NCBI GenBank assembly: GCA_963579025.1
Contig: CAUZFZ010000121.1
Coordinates: forward strand, 1 to 32,985
Source: CAUZFZ01 sp963579025
GTDB lineage: Bacteria > Planctomycetota > Planctomycetia > Planctomycetales > Planctomycetaceae
Direction: 5' to 3'
DNA length: 32,985 bases
Shown: in pieces, positions 15,515 through 24,941 of the stretch
Position numbering within the stretch: position 1 is the stretch's first letter
Layout of the letters: the number at the start of each line of letters is the position of its first letter
Program-made: the position numbers and the translations under genes
The notes under the pieces: generated by a model
Seen by the model: only the letters and a program-made list of their open reading frames with translations
Told to the model about the DNA's origin: nothing
Database searches by the model: none

Positions 15515-17053
15515 ATGGATACCTTCTGGTTGTGTGTCATCATCGCCCTGGTCACGATCGCAGTCCACGACATACTGCAGCGGCGGCATGCGATTCTGCG
15601 GAACTTCCCGATCATCGGGCACTTTCGTTATCTGCTGGAGACGGTCGGTCCGGAACTCCGGCAGTACATTGTCACGAACAACAACGAAGAGCGGCCTTTC
15701 AGCCGGGACGAACGCACGTGGGTGTATGCTTCGTCGAAGCGAGCGAACAACCGCTTTGGTTTCGGGACGGACAACGACCTGGAAGGTTCGCCGAACCATG
15801 TGATCGTTCGGCCGTCCGCGTTTCCGCTGCTCGAGATGCAACACGGCCTGCCCGGGTATTCCCCGGATTATCCTCTGCCAGTTGCCAAAGTGCTGGGCGC
15901 GGCGCGAAACCGCAAGCATGCATTTCGGCCTCCGTCGGTCGTCAACATTTCCGGGATGAGCTTTGGTTCGCTGAGTGGTCCAGCGATCACGGCCATTAAC
16001 AAGGGCTGTGCCATCGCCAAGTGCCTGCACAATACAGGCGAAGGCGGCGTGTCGGACTGTCACCTGCAGGGCGGCGAACTCATCTGGCAGATCGGCACGG
16101 GTTATTTTGGCTGCCGTGACGAACACGGAAAATTCTCGCTGCCCCTCTTCAAAGAATGCGTCGAGAAACACCCGATCCGCGCGATCGAACTCAAACTGAG
16201 TCAGGGAGCCAAACCAGGGCTGGGCGGGATGCTGCCAGGTGCCAAGGTCACTCCGGAAATCGCGAAGATTCGTGGCATCCCGGTCGGCAAGGACTGTCAT
16301 AGTCCGTCTGCGCACTCGGCGTTCCACGACGTTGACTCGATGCTGGACTTTGTCGAGCAACTGGCGGATGTCAGCGGCTTACCGGTAGGGATCAAGTCGG
16401 CTGTGGGCGGACCGGAATTCTGGACTGATCTGGCCGGGCAAATGGCCACCACCAGTCGCGGCGTGGATTTTGTCACGGTCGACGGTGGAGAGGGCGGAAC
16501 AGGAGCAGCCCCGCTGGTCTTCTCTGACAACGTGGCGCTGCCGTTCAGGCTGGCGTTCGTTCGCGTCTATCGCGAGTTCTTCGAACAGGGTCTACACAAC
16601 GATGTGCTGTTCATCGGCTCGGGAAAACTTGGCTTCCCGGCCAGAGCACTGCTGGCGTACACACTCGGCTGCGACATCGTCCACGTTGGTCGCGAGGCCA
16701 TGCTGGCGATTGGCTGCATTCAGGCTCAACGTTGCCATACGGGCCACTGCCCGACCGGCGTCGCCACTCAGAGTCGCTGGCTGATGCGCGGGCTTGACCC
16801 GACACACAAGGGCGCTCGACTGGCCAACTATGTTGTGACGCTGCGCAAAGAGCTGCTGCAACTGGCACGCGCCTGCGGCGTTGTTCACCCGGACCTGGTC
16901 ACAGCCGACCAGTGTGAGATTCTTGGTGACCGGTTCGACAGCCAGACTGTCCGCGAGGTCTTCCGCCTGGGCGACTCGCCGGACTGGGGGCTGCCGTCCG
17001 CCGACCAGCGGCTGGAGATCGAACGGCTAATGGCCGGTGAACCGGTGGCGTAG
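15515..17053 (+). CDS. FMN-binding glutamate synthase family oxidoreductase
   Basis: A 512-residue protein with an N-terminal membrane segment (about residues 3-20) followed by the FMN/3Fe-4S barrel of the large glutamate synthase subunit: NISGMSFGSLSGPAI, NTGEGGVSDCH, ELKLSQGAKPGLGGMLPG, TVDGGEGGTGAAP, and the FeS-cluster cysteines in CIQAQRCHTGHCPTG. It lacks the amidotransferase and GXGXG domains, so it is a stand-alone GltB-like enzyme. Its electron acceptor and amino donor are unknown. It converges with the large PSD1 gene, ending 19 bp from that stop. Confidence 0.9.
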   Translation: MDTFWLCVIIALVTIAVHDILQRRHAILRNFPIIGHFRYLLETVGPELRQYIVTNNNEERPFSRDERTWVYASSKRANNRFGFGTDNDLEGSPNHVIVRPSAFPLLEMQHGLPGYSPDYPLPVAKVLGAARNRKHAFRPPSVVNISGMSFGSLSGPAITAINKGCAIAKCLHNTGEGGVSDCHLQGGELIWQIGTGYFGCRDEHGKFSLPLFKECVEKHPIRAIELKLSQGAKPGLGGMLPGAKVTPEIAKIRGIPVGKDCHSPSAHSAFHDVDSMLDFVEQLADVSGLPVGIKSAVGGPEFWTDLAGQMATTSRGVDFVTVDGGEGGTGAAPLVFSDNVALPFRLAFVRVYREFFEQGLHNDVLFIGSGKLGFPARALLAYTLGCDIVHVGREAMLAIGCIQAQRCHTGHCPTGVATQSRWLMRGLDPTHKGARLANYVVTLRKELLQLARACGVVHPDLVTADQCEILGDRFDSQTVREVFRLGDSPDWGLPSADQRLEIERLMAGEPVA

Positions 17054-17072
17054 ATCAGTTCAGTCGCCTCTT

Positions 17073-20000
17073 CTACTCACGCGTAATCATTTCGTCGAGA
17101 TTCAACAGCGTGCGGGTTATGGCAACCCATGCGGCTGCGACGCCTGGGGTTACGTTCGCCTCTTGCCAGTACTTGGCATGATGGGACCCAATGAGCTTCT
17201 GCGCTTGGTCGGAATGATCCAGGTAGTAAGCCGTTAGCTCAGCCAGCAGCTCTTTGACCCGGTTGCGTTCGAAGGACGTCGGCATTCGAGACACTGTCCG
17301 CACGAATGTCTGAGCGATTCGCGATTCGTCAGTCAACGATTCATCCGTGACGATATTAGCCGCGAGCGCATGAGCAGATTCAACAAATACGGGTCCATTC
17401 AGGAGTGTCAGCGCCTGCAGTGGAGTGTTGGAACGGTCTCGCCGCGTGCACGTCAGGATGGCTTCCGGACGGTCGAACGTCATCAGCATTGGCAGGATGA
17501 GGTTTCGCTGCAGATGAATGTAAAGACCGCGTCGCAGCAGCATCTCTCCTGAGTCGGCTGTCCACTTATTTACGAATTGCACGCGCGTAACACTGTCAGG
17601 CAACGGCGGTCGAAAGCTGCGACCTCCGACCTGACGAACCAGCAATCCTGATGCAGCCAGGTACTGGTCTCTGACCAGCTCGGCTTCCAGGCGGAAACGA
17701 TGCTGGCGAGCTAAAAGTCTGTTCTCCGGATCCTGCCGCACGAGTTCCGCTCGGGTGCGCGACGACTGCTGGTATGTCTGCGAAAGCAAAAGCAATCTGA
17801 TCATCGCCTTGCGGCTCCAGTCCAGACGCGGAAACTCGCTGGCCAGCCAGTCCAGCAATACCGGATGCGTCGGGGGTTCTCCCTGAGTGCCAAAGTCCTC
17901 GGTCGTACGCACCAGTCCCTGTCCAAACAACTGAGCCCAGATGTGGTTGACGGCAACTCGCGCGGTCAGCGGGTTGTTCGGGTCAACGACCCAGCGAGCC
18001 AGGTCCAGGCGATCCGGTCGATCACCTCGCGGACTGAGCTTTGGTAGAAACGCAGGCGTGCCGGGCTCGACCGCAATCCCCTTCTTCTTGAAGTCACCTC
18101 GGATATGCACATGAGTCGGCCGCGATCCGGAAACCTTGACCGTGTGCATCAGTGCCACTGACCTTTTTGGCTTCTTCTTCTGGTGGTCGGCGATCTGCTT
18201 CGTCAACTTGCGTCCCGTTTCATCCTGCGACACGAACCAGTCGATGAGCTTCTTCTGCTGAGCTTCCGATCGTTCGTCGTCAGACATGCGAACGATTCGA
18301 GCGATGTCGGCGGGCAGGCCTGACAGTGATTCGTTGAGTGGATCCGCCGCGCTTGTGATTGCAATGCTCAGCCGGTCAGCCAGGTCCATTGACACCATTA
18401 ACTGGAATGTCAGTTGCGCCCCCTTGTCATCCCATTTCGGTTTGACGAATTCGTAGTCCACCGCCGCTGGTAGAAACTCGACCTGCATCGAGTATCGGCG
18501 TGATGCGATCTTTGGGAGCTTTGCCAGATCGACCGTTGCGCCCTTCGCGGGCAGTTTCGAGACGGGATAGTGAATCACATCCTTCGTCCCGGCCCCGCCA
18601 CCAAACGTGGGACCGCCGTTGCCCGAATGCGCAAACACGTCTCCGGGCTGAACTTCCCAGACTGGATTGAGCTGGAGTTCCCTTTCGCCAGCTTTCCCAT
18701 CTGCAGTGAAATCCTGGCGATACACGATGCGGTGCGACGTTCCATCACGTCGCAGCAGGTACGCTCCGAAGTTGGCCCCCGCAGTCGCCTTCGTGAAAAC
18801 CCGAACTTTCGAAACCGTGCCCGTTCCCAATATCGGTGAGTTGAAAAACACGTTGAGCAGGTTTGTCGCACCGTCCTGCGATCCGTCTTTCAGTTCGTTG
18901 CCTCGCTGGCCAGCGGCGCCGACTTTGTCCGCCGTGCCGATGAACAATGTCACGGGATCCGCACTCTGCTTCTTAACGGACCAGCCGGCTGCATCTGTTC
19001 TGAGGACACCCGACGGATTCGGGCTCGTCGCATCACTGCTGCGTGTCTGAGCGAGAAACAGTCGGCCCGTTTCGCCCTTGCCGGCAGGTTTGGCCGTCAC
19101 CGCAATGTGTGAGATGGCAAATCCCGCGTCGGTTTTCCTGTCAACCGCAGGGGCCACTGTGAGGCGGATTCCAATCACGCGCGATAGTGGCGTTGTCGCA
19201 ACGACCTCATATTGACCGCGCCCGCCCAACAACACGCCGCCTCCAATCGGCCCGCCACTCTGACGTCGCGAGACCACTTCGACCGGTTTCCACTTCTCAT
19301 CCAGAACCCGCCGTTGCTCGGCCAACCAGTCGCCCAGTCGCGTTTCAATGGCGGCCTGTTCGGCCTTGAGCTGTGCCTGCAGGTCCTTGAGCGCCTTGTC
19401 ATGTGCTGCGAGTGCCTGGTCGTATGCCGCTTGCTGCTTTGGTTCCAGGTCTGCTTCGAGGTCCTGCTCGTCGGTGTTATTAAAGAAGGCGTAAAGGCTG
19501 AAGAACTCTCGTTGCGTAATCGGGTCATACTTATGCGTGTGGCACTGAGCACAGCCGGCAGTCAGTCCCATCCACACAGTCATCGTCGTATTGATGCGAT
19601 CGACGGCCGCCTTCACGCGGAACTCTTCGGAGTCGACGCCACCTTCTCGATTTGTCAGCGTGTTGCGGTGAAAGCCGGTGGCGAGCTTCACCTGCTTTGT
19701 TGCTCCCGGGAGCAGGTCACCTGCCAGTTGCTGTACGGAAAACTGGTCAAACGGCAAATCTCGATTGATCGCGTCGATGAGCCAATTCCGCCAGCGCCAA
19801 GCATGAGGACGCGGCAGGTCCTTTTCGTAACCGTCGCTGTCGGCGTACCTGGCCAGATCGAGCCACTGCATCGACCACTTCTCGCCAAAGTGGGGCGACC
19901 CCAACAGTCGATCAACCAGTTTCACATAGAAATCAGGCGACTCGTCACTGACGAACTGCTCGATCTCAGTCGGCGACGGAGGCAGGCCGGTCAGGTCGAG

Positions 20001-20549
20001 CGACACACGTCGCAGAAGTGTGTACCGATCGGCTGGCCCATTCGGCTCAAGTCCAGCGGCAGCGAGTCGCGCTCGCACAAACCGATCGATTGGATTCTCT
20101 TCATCTCCGTCCGGCAGTTCCGGACGTGACACCGGTTTGAAAGACCAGTGATCCGGAGTGGACGCAACACGGTCCGAATCGTCCGGCCATTCGGCTCCCG
20201 CCTCGATCCAGCGAGTGAGCAGCTCGATCTGCGGACCGGAAAGTCGCTTCCCTTCTGGCGGCATCCGAACGTCCGGGTCATCGCTTTTCACACGAATCAG
20301 TAATTCGCTGTCGTCAGTCTTGCCGGGACGGATGACCGGCCCTGAATCGCCACCGGTCATGGCGAACGATTTCGCGTCCAGTCGCAGACCGCCTTCGCGC
20401 TTCTTAGCACCGTGACACTTCACACAGGCTGCCGCCAGGATCGGCCGGATGTCACGTTCAAACTGGACGGCTGCGTCGTCGTCCGCGTTCGCGCACGAGG
20501 CAGTAATCAAAGCAACGGCAGCGAATGTTGATACGAGTCTGTGTTTCAT
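17073..20549 (-). CDS. PSD1-type secreted cytochrome protein (PSCyt1–DUF1549–DUF1553)
   Basis: This 1158-residue planctomycete hallmark protein begins with a signal peptide (1-22), then a PSCyt1 domain with a heme motif CVKCH (42-46) and RMPPEGKRLS as likely distal Met ligand. DUF1549 (about 150-350) follows with LRRVSLDLTGLPPSP, then GCAQCHTHKYDP carrying a second CxxCH. A middle region has a coiled coil (AYDQALAAHDKALKDLQAQL) and a sugar-binding-like insert. The C-terminus is DUF1553 (about 850-1120; NHIWAQLFGQGLV, NTPLQALTLLNGP). It diverges from two DUF1501 genes, the usual partner of PSD1 proteins. Substrate is unknown; a role in extracytoplasmic polysaccharide or redox breakdown is often proposed. 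Confidence 0.92.
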   Translation of the reverse strand: MKHRLVSTFAAVALITASCANADDDAAVQFERDIRPILAAACVKCHGAKKREGGLRLDAKSFAMTGGDSGPVIRPGKTDDSELLIRVKSDDPDVRMPPEGKRLSGPQIELLTRWIEAGAEWPDDSDRVASTPDHWSFKPVSRPELPDGDEENPIDRFVRARLAAAGLEPNGPADRYTLLRRVSLDLTGLPPSPTEIEQFVSDESPDFYVKLVDRLLGSPHFGEKWSMQWLDLARYADSDGYEKDLPRPHAWRWRNWLIDAINRDLPFDQFSVQQLAGDLLPGATKQVKLATGFHRNTLTNREGGVDSEEFRVKAAVDRINTTMTVWMGLTAGCAQCHTHKYDPITQREFFSLYAFFNNTDEQDLEADLEPKQQAAYDQALAAHDKALKDLQAQLKAEQAAIETRLGDWLAEQRRVLDEKWKPVEVVSRRQSGGPIGGGVLLGGRGQYEVVATTPLSRVIGIRLTVAPAVDRKTDAGFAISHIAVTAKPAGKGETGRLFLAQTRSSDATSPNPSGVLRTDAAGWSVKKQSADPVTLFIGTADKVGAAGQRGNELKDGSQDGATNLLNVFFNSPILGTGTVSKVRVFTKATAGANFGAYLLRRDGTSHRIVYRQDFTADGKAGERELQLNPVWEVQPGDVFAHSGNGGPTFGGGAGTKDVIHYPVSKLPAKGATVDLAKLPKIASRRYSMQVEFLPAAVDYEFVKPKWDDKGAQLTFQLMVSMDLADRLSIAITSAADPLNESLSGLPADIARIVRMSDDERSEAQQKKLIDWFVSQDETGRKLTKQIADHQKKKPKRSVALMHTVKVSGSRPTHVHIRGDFKKKGIAVEPGTPAFLPKLSPRGDRPDRLDLARWVVDPNNPLTARVAVNHIWAQLFGQGLVRTTEDFGTQGEPPTHPVLLDWLASEFPRLDWSRKAMIRLLLLSQTYQQSSRTRAELVRQDPENRLLARQHRFRLEAELVRDQYLAASGLLVRQVGGRSFRPPLPDSVTRVQFVNKWTADSGEMLLRRGLYIHLQRNLILPMLMTFDRPEAILTCTRRDRSNTPLQALTLLNGPVFVESAHALAANIVTDESLTDESRIAQTFVRTVSRMPTSFERNRVKELLAELTAYYLDHSDQAQKLIGSHHAKYWQEANVTPGVAAAWVAITRTLLNLDEMITRE

Positions 20550-20650
20550 CCGTGTCTCTGGAGCAGGTCAAAATGAAGAAGGCGTTTCTGATGCCTGAGT
20601 CTAGCGGAACACAGACCGCACAGGTCAATAATCGCAGGTGTTGCCGCGAG

Positions 20651-20718
20651 CCGTGCTGATGCACGGGGAACCAGTCGTGATTCCTGAAACATCAGGAACG
20701 TGACGATGACAATCGTCA
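20651..20718. repeat. Three consecutive palindromes with 4-nt loops in a divergent promoter region
   Basis: CCGTGC-TGAT-GCACGG at 20651-20666, TTCCTGA-AACA-TCAGGAA at 20681-20698, and TGACGAT-GACA-ATCGTCA at 20701-20718 are perfect stems of 6, 7 and 7 bp, each around 4 nt; the second and third are only 2 nt apart. They lie in the 328-bp space 20550-20877 between the divergently transcribed PSD1 and DUF1501 genes. They could be operators or nested RNA hairpins. No T-run marks a terminator. I see nothing else certain in this gap. Confidence 0.55.
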
Positions 20719-20877
20719 TGAGGGACGTCTGGTGGTCGCTTGTCGCAAGTGTGATTGTCACTCGGTTAACGCAGCCAACTCCTATCCGGCCATTGACCGA
20801 ATATCGAATCCCCGAGTAGGGTGGCTTCTGGAGTTCCTGGTCTGTTGGGGCGTCGATCGTCCGGAGAATCGCGAATA

Positions 20878-22248
20878 ATGACGACCAATCAGCAGAAGCA
20901 GGCCGCCATGTTGAACCGCCGTTGCTGGCTCCAGAGCAGCAGTCTTGCTGTCGGTGCATTCGGTTTGCCCGCCGTGATCGGTGCTCGGCAGACAGCTCAT
21001 AGCGATCAGGCAAGTCCGTCAGGCCCCGCCGCGAAGCGGGCGATCGTTATTCTCCTGCAAGGTGGCTGTTCGCATCACGACACGTGGGATTTGAAGCCGG
21101 ATGCTCCGGCGGAGATCCGTGGCGAATTCAAGCCGATCGCGACCAGTGTCGCCGGTTATCACTGCAGTGAGCATCTGCCGCTGCTGGCGCAAAGAGTGCA
21201 TAACTTCAACGTCTTGCGCAGCGTGTATCACGCCACTCCCAGCCATGAAGCCGCGATCCACTGGGTGCTGACGGGATACAACTATCCCGGCGCCAACACA
21301 TCGACAAAGAATCGCAACGACAAACCGTCGATGGGATCTATCGTGGCCCGAGTCCGTGGAGCTGGAAAACCCGGTCTGCCTGGCTACGTATGTGTTCCTG
21401 ACAAAGGTCAGTTGGGAGATCGCGTCCGGTATGCGTCAGCGCATTTCCTGGGGATGGCCTACGACCCGTTCGAATCGGGCATGCCGCCGTCCGACGCAAA
21501 GAGCCCATTCCAGATGCCTCCAAATCTCAGTCTGTCGAAGAGCGTCGACCTGCGGCGGTTTGATCATCGTCTGAAGCTGCTGAGTCAACTCGATCAGTTT
21601 TCACACGCACTGGATTCGTCCGACATGATGAGCGGAATGAATCAATTCAACCAGCGCGCATTCGAGATGGTCAGCAACGAAACGACGCGCAACGCTTTCG
21701 ACCTGTCGCAGGAACCGCAGGCACTGCGCGAGCGATATGGCAATACGCGCGTCGGTCAGGAGGCCATTCTGGCGCGGCGACTGGCTGAGGCCGGGGTCCC
21801 CTTCACACTGGTCAACTTTTCCGTCAACCAGGACTGGGACACACACAGCAACAACTTCAAGACGCTCAGGAATACACGTCTGCCGAATCTCGATCGGGCC
21901 GTGTCCACGTTGTTGGACGACTTGCAGGAACGCGGGATGCTGGACACAACACTGGTGGCAGTCATCACCGAATTCGGCCGGACGCCCAAGATCAATGCCA
22001 CGGCCGGACGCGACCACTGGTCAGACGTGTTCTCGATCATCATGGCCGGTGGCGGGTTGAAGTCGGGTCAGATTATTGGCACCAGTAATTCACGGGGCGA
22101 AGTTCCACACGACCGACCGGTCCATTTCAATGACGTGATGGCCACGATCTACCGCCAGCTCGGCGTGCCAACAGACCGTGTGCACTACCACGAAGGCCGT
22201 CCCGTTCCAGTCCTGTACAGTGGAACGCCGATTGACGAGCTGGTGTAA
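20878..22248 (+). CDS. DUF1501 protein with twin-arginine-type leader, copy 1
   Basis: A 456-residue DUF1501 (alkaline-phosphatase-superfamily-like) protein. The leader has NRRCWLQSSSLAVGAFGLPAV, with the Arg pair at 14-15 fitting Tat export. Core motifs are LLQGGCSHHDTWDLKPDAP, IRGEFKPI, ITEFGRTPKINATAGRDHW. GGAGAA lies about 9 nt before the ATG at 20878; the frame could extend to a GTG at 20821, which lacks support. In planctomycetes DUF1501 and PSD1 genes are usually paired, as here. The enzymatic activity is undefined. Confidence 0.88.
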   Translation: MTTNQQKQAAMLNRRCWLQSSSLAVGAFGLPAVIGARQTAHSDQASPSGPAAKRAIVILLQGGCSHHDTWDLKPDAPAEIRGEFKPIATSVAGYHCSEHLPLLAQRVHNFNVLRSVYHATPSHEAAIHWVLTGYNYPGANTSTKNRNDKPSMGSIVARVRGAGKPGLPGYVCVPDKGQLGDRVRYASAHFLGMAYDPFESGMPPSDAKSPFQMPPNLSLSKSVDLRRFDHRLKLLSQLDQFSHALDSSDMMSGMNQFNQRAFEMVSNETTRNAFDLSQEPQALRERYGNTRVGQEAILARRLAEAGVPFTLVNFSVNQDWDTHSNNFKTLRNTRLPNLDRAVSTLLDDLQERGMLDTTLVAVITEFGRTPKINATAGRDHWSDVFSIIMAGGGLKSGQIIGTSNSRGEVPHDRPVHFNDVMATIYRQLGVPTDRVHYHEGRPVPVLYSGTPIDELV

Positions 22249-22297
22249 AACCCCACATCAGCCGAGGTGTTGACTGTGCGCGAGGTGGGTCGACCAG

Positions 22298-23656
22298 ATG
22301 AATCCGGAGTTCGACATGGGCAGGTTTCTGCGACGCGAGATGCTGCAGGTCGGTGGGCTGGGGCTGATGGGAATCACACTGCCTCGGTTGCTGGAAGCTC
22401 AGAGTCCGGATGCATCCCACACGCTGACTCCGACGGCAGATCGATGTGTCATCGTCTTTTTGAACGGAGGACCATCGCATCTCGATATGTGGGATATGAA
22501 ACCCGACGCGGCTGATGGAATTCGTGGCGAATTCAAGCCGATCGCAACATCGTTGCCCGGCTATCACATGTCTGAGCATCTGCCCCGCATGGCTCAGTTA
22601 GCGCATCGATCGACCATCGTGCGGTCCATGCATCATGGCGTGAACAACGCGCATGCGGCGGCCGTCTACGCCGCGATGACCGGTCATGACCGCGGCGAGA
22701 TCGGCGGCGGAGCGAAGCAGTCCGATTATCCAACACCGGGCGCCGTGGTCAGCATGTTGAGACCACCGGAGCAGAATGCCGTCTCACATGTCGTGCTGCC
22801 CTACATCACGAAGGAAGGAGCCAAGGGACCGCCGCAGCCAGGCTTCTTCGGCGGTTTCGTCGGACGGAATCACGATCCGCTGTTTGTGCTCAAAGATCCC
22901 AACTCGCCGGACTTTTCGATCCCGGAGCTGACGCTGCAGACGGGCGTGTCGGCGGAACGGCTCAGCGTGCGACGAGCGCTGTTCGCCAGTCTTGATCAGC
23001 GGATCGCAGGACGACTGATTGCACGTGGAATGTCGGGGCTGCAGGGACGCGCGATTGATCTGCTCACGTCACCGGCTGCCCAGGAGGCCTTTCGTATTGC
23101 TTCCGAGCCGGAGAGTCTTCGCGAGTCGTACGGACGTAACATTTACGGTCAAAGTCTGCTGCTGGCGAGACGTCTGCTGGAGGCCGGCACGCGGCTGGTG
23201 ACGCTTTCGTGGGCTCCCGACGCAAATGCAACGTGGGACTCGCACAACAGCAACTTCATTAAGCTGCGCGACACTTTGTTGCCGCAGCTCGACGCGGGTG
23301 TCGCCGGGCTGGTGAACGACCTGGCCGATCGGGGCATGCTGGAACGCACGGTCGTGGCGGTCATGGGCGACTTTGGCCGGACGCCGAAGATCAATGGAAA
23401 CAAAGCCGGTCGAGACCATTGGAACTACTGCTACAGCCTGCAGCTCGTTGGCGGTGGATTCCGTGAAGGCCTGATCTATGGCGCGAGTGATAAGACCGGT
23501 GCCTTTCCTGCAAACGACCCTCTGATTCCCGGGGATATCGTCTCGACGATTTACCGCTGTCTGGGCATTCGGCACGAACGGCACATCAACGACCAGCTCG
23601 ACCGGCCGCATCGGCTGGTGCCCAGCGGAGACGTGGTTTACGACCTGCTGACGTGA
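22298..23656 (+). CDS. DUF1501 protein with twin-arginine-type leader, copy 2
   Basis: A 452-residue paralogue, 49 bp after the first DUF1501 gene and probably in its operon. The N-terminus FLRREMLQVGGLGLMGITLP is a classic Tat leader (RR at 12-13). It shares VIVFLNGGPSHLDMWDMKP, IRGEFKPIATSLPGYHMSEH and MGDFGRTPKINGNKAGRDHW with the first copy. Substrates of the two may differ. No sign of decay. It is convergent with the phosphatase gene, 30 bp from that stop. Confidence 0.88.
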   Translation: MNPEFDMGRFLRREMLQVGGLGLMGITLPRLLEAQSPDASHTLTPTADRCVIVFLNGGPSHLDMWDMKPDAADGIRGEFKPIATSLPGYHMSEHLPRMAQLAHRSTIVRSMHHGVNNAHAAAVYAAMTGHDRGEIGGGAKQSDYPTPGAVVSMLRPPEQNAVSHVVLPYITKEGAKGPPQPGFFGGFVGRNHDPLFVLKDPNSPDFSIPELTLQTGVSAERLSVRRALFASLDQRIAGRLIARGMSGLQGRAIDLLTSPAAQEAFRIASEPESLRESYGRNIYGQSLLLARRLLEAGTRLVTLSWAPDANATWDSHNSNFIKLRDTLLPQLDAGVAGLVNDLADRGMLERTVVAVMGDFGRTPKINGNKAGRDHWNYCYSLQLVGGGFREGLIYGASDKTGAFPANDPLIPGDIVSTIYRCLGIRHERHINDQLDRPHRLVPSGDVVYDLLT

Positions 23657-23686
23657 GTAAAGCGGGGCAGCCACAGCCAATGTCGC

Positions 23687-24505
23687 CTACCAGATCTTCC
23701 ACCAGGTCTTGGAGGACTGCTCGCTGGAAGCGGCGACCGTTCGCGGCGTCGAGTCGTTTCCTGACGTGATTACCTGGTTCTCGGGCAGCAACACGCAACT
23801 GAGGTCGCCGCCAAAACCACCCGTCGTGTCGATCAACAAGCGCTTCTGCTTGAAAATCACTTCCGGGACCTGGACGTGCCCGCTAACGACGGTGAATGGG
23901 CAATCTGAGGAAACAGGGGCCGACGCAAGACCTTTTGAACAGAGCCAGGCTGGGCGATTCAGCGTGAAGTCCTTTTTTCGCAGAATACGCAACTGCATCT
24001 CGAACGGAGTATGCGGATCGAGCCCGGCGTGCACGAACAGATACTCGGGATGCTCAACGCACCAGGGCAAATTGCTGAGCAATTCGACGTGCTGATCGGA
24101 CAGGCTCGCTCGCAGCGCGCCAAGATCGCCAGGTTCAACTCCAAATGACGTGAACGTGGGTTCGGCCCCGTAGTCGGCCATCCATCGTGTCGGCCAGTCG
24201 GTGTAATCCGGAACCGGCAGCAGTTGGAGTGCTCCGGCCATAGCCAGCTCATGGTTTCCACACACAACAGTCGTGCGGGAATGCTGCATCAGCAGGTCGC
24301 TGACAACATCCATCACACCTTTCGAATCTGGACCGCGGTCGACGAGATCGCCAATGAAGACAATCCAACGCTGTTCGTAGTCCGGCCTCTGCTTCAGGCG
24401 GTCTAAAACCGTCAGCAGTTCTTCCACCTGACCGTGAACGTCACCGATCACAGCGACTGGTCCGCGAATACGCTCGTCAAGCTGGATGATGATCGCTTCC
24501 CCCAT
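23687..24505 (-). CDS. PPP-family metallophosphatase (serine/threonine phosphatase-like)
   Basis: A 272-residue protein with the full set of PPP metal-binding motifs: GDVHG (21-25), GDLVDRG (52-58), GNHE (83-86), HAG (from H159), and SGH (H210). These place it with calcineurin-like phosphatases and bacterial PrpA/ApaH-type enzymes. The product could be a protein phosphatase or a diadenosine tetraphosphatase; the sequence does not decide. It lacks a signal peptide, so it is cytoplasmic. Its C-terminal ~25 residues are hydrophilic. It is transcribed towards the second DUF1501 gene. No strong SD. Confidence 0.9.
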   Translation of the reverse strand: MGEAIIIQLDERIRGPVAVIGDVHGQVEELLTVLDRLKQRPDYEQRWIVFIGDLVDRGPDSKGVMDVVSDLLMQHSRTTVVCGNHELAMAGALQLLPVPDYTDWPTRWMADYGAEPTFTSFGVEPGDLGALRASLSDQHVELLSNLPWCVEHPEYLFVHAGLDPHTPFEMQLRILRKKDFTLNRPAWLCSKGLASAPVSSDCPFTVVSGHVQVPEVIFKQKRLLIDTTGGFGGDLSCVLLPENQVITSGNDSTPRTVAASSEQSSKTWWKIW

Positions 24506-24941
24506 CTGAACTCGGCCTGGTTCAGATTGCGAAGTCTGCCACTTGTGCGGTGCGGCATTTACCGCTCGGCCGTTCAGAATTCGCCCGCTGAACTGCGGAG
24601 TTTTACTGCTGGTGCGAAAACCACATCAATACCGCCTGGGAATACGCGTGATCACGTGCGAGATGGGAGAAGGACCTTGAAAGCAGAGTCATTCTCCGCA
24701 GGCAGATCGAGAATGAGCGGGCCACTGCGTCTAGCGGAGGTGTTCCCCGCATTACCTGCGGTGCGAACTGCGGCAACGTGCAGTTTCCCGTAATCCTGCC
24801 CAAGGGAGGGTTTCACTTCTCGTGACTCGTGATGTCCCGTACCGATGGAATACGTCAGCGGGCGAATGACTGGTGATTCGGAGCGACGTGCCGCAATCAC
24901 CTCAAGTCAATCCTGAAGTGAATGGAGAAGGGGCAGGAGCC
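24506..24941. other. 436-bp non-coding spacer between phosphatase and response regulator
   Basis: No convincing gene on either strand; the longest frames are short, without family features. It includes a perfect 10-bp palindrome CGTGATCACG (24647-24656), a GTTCAG/CTGAAC inverted repeat near 24573-24594, and the SD region GAAGGGGCAGGAG before 24942. Promoters of the two divergent genes must lie here, but I could not define them. Confidence 0.5.

Noticed and set aside
19212..20129. 305-codon plus-strand frame opposite the PSD1 gene
   Set aside because: Shadow of a long GC-rich gene; the minus-strand product has clear domains and the frame here has none.
20692..20717. GGAAC … CGTC as an extracytoplasmic sigma factor promoter
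   Set aside because: Spacing of 14 nt is shorter than usual, and both elements fall inside the palindromes.
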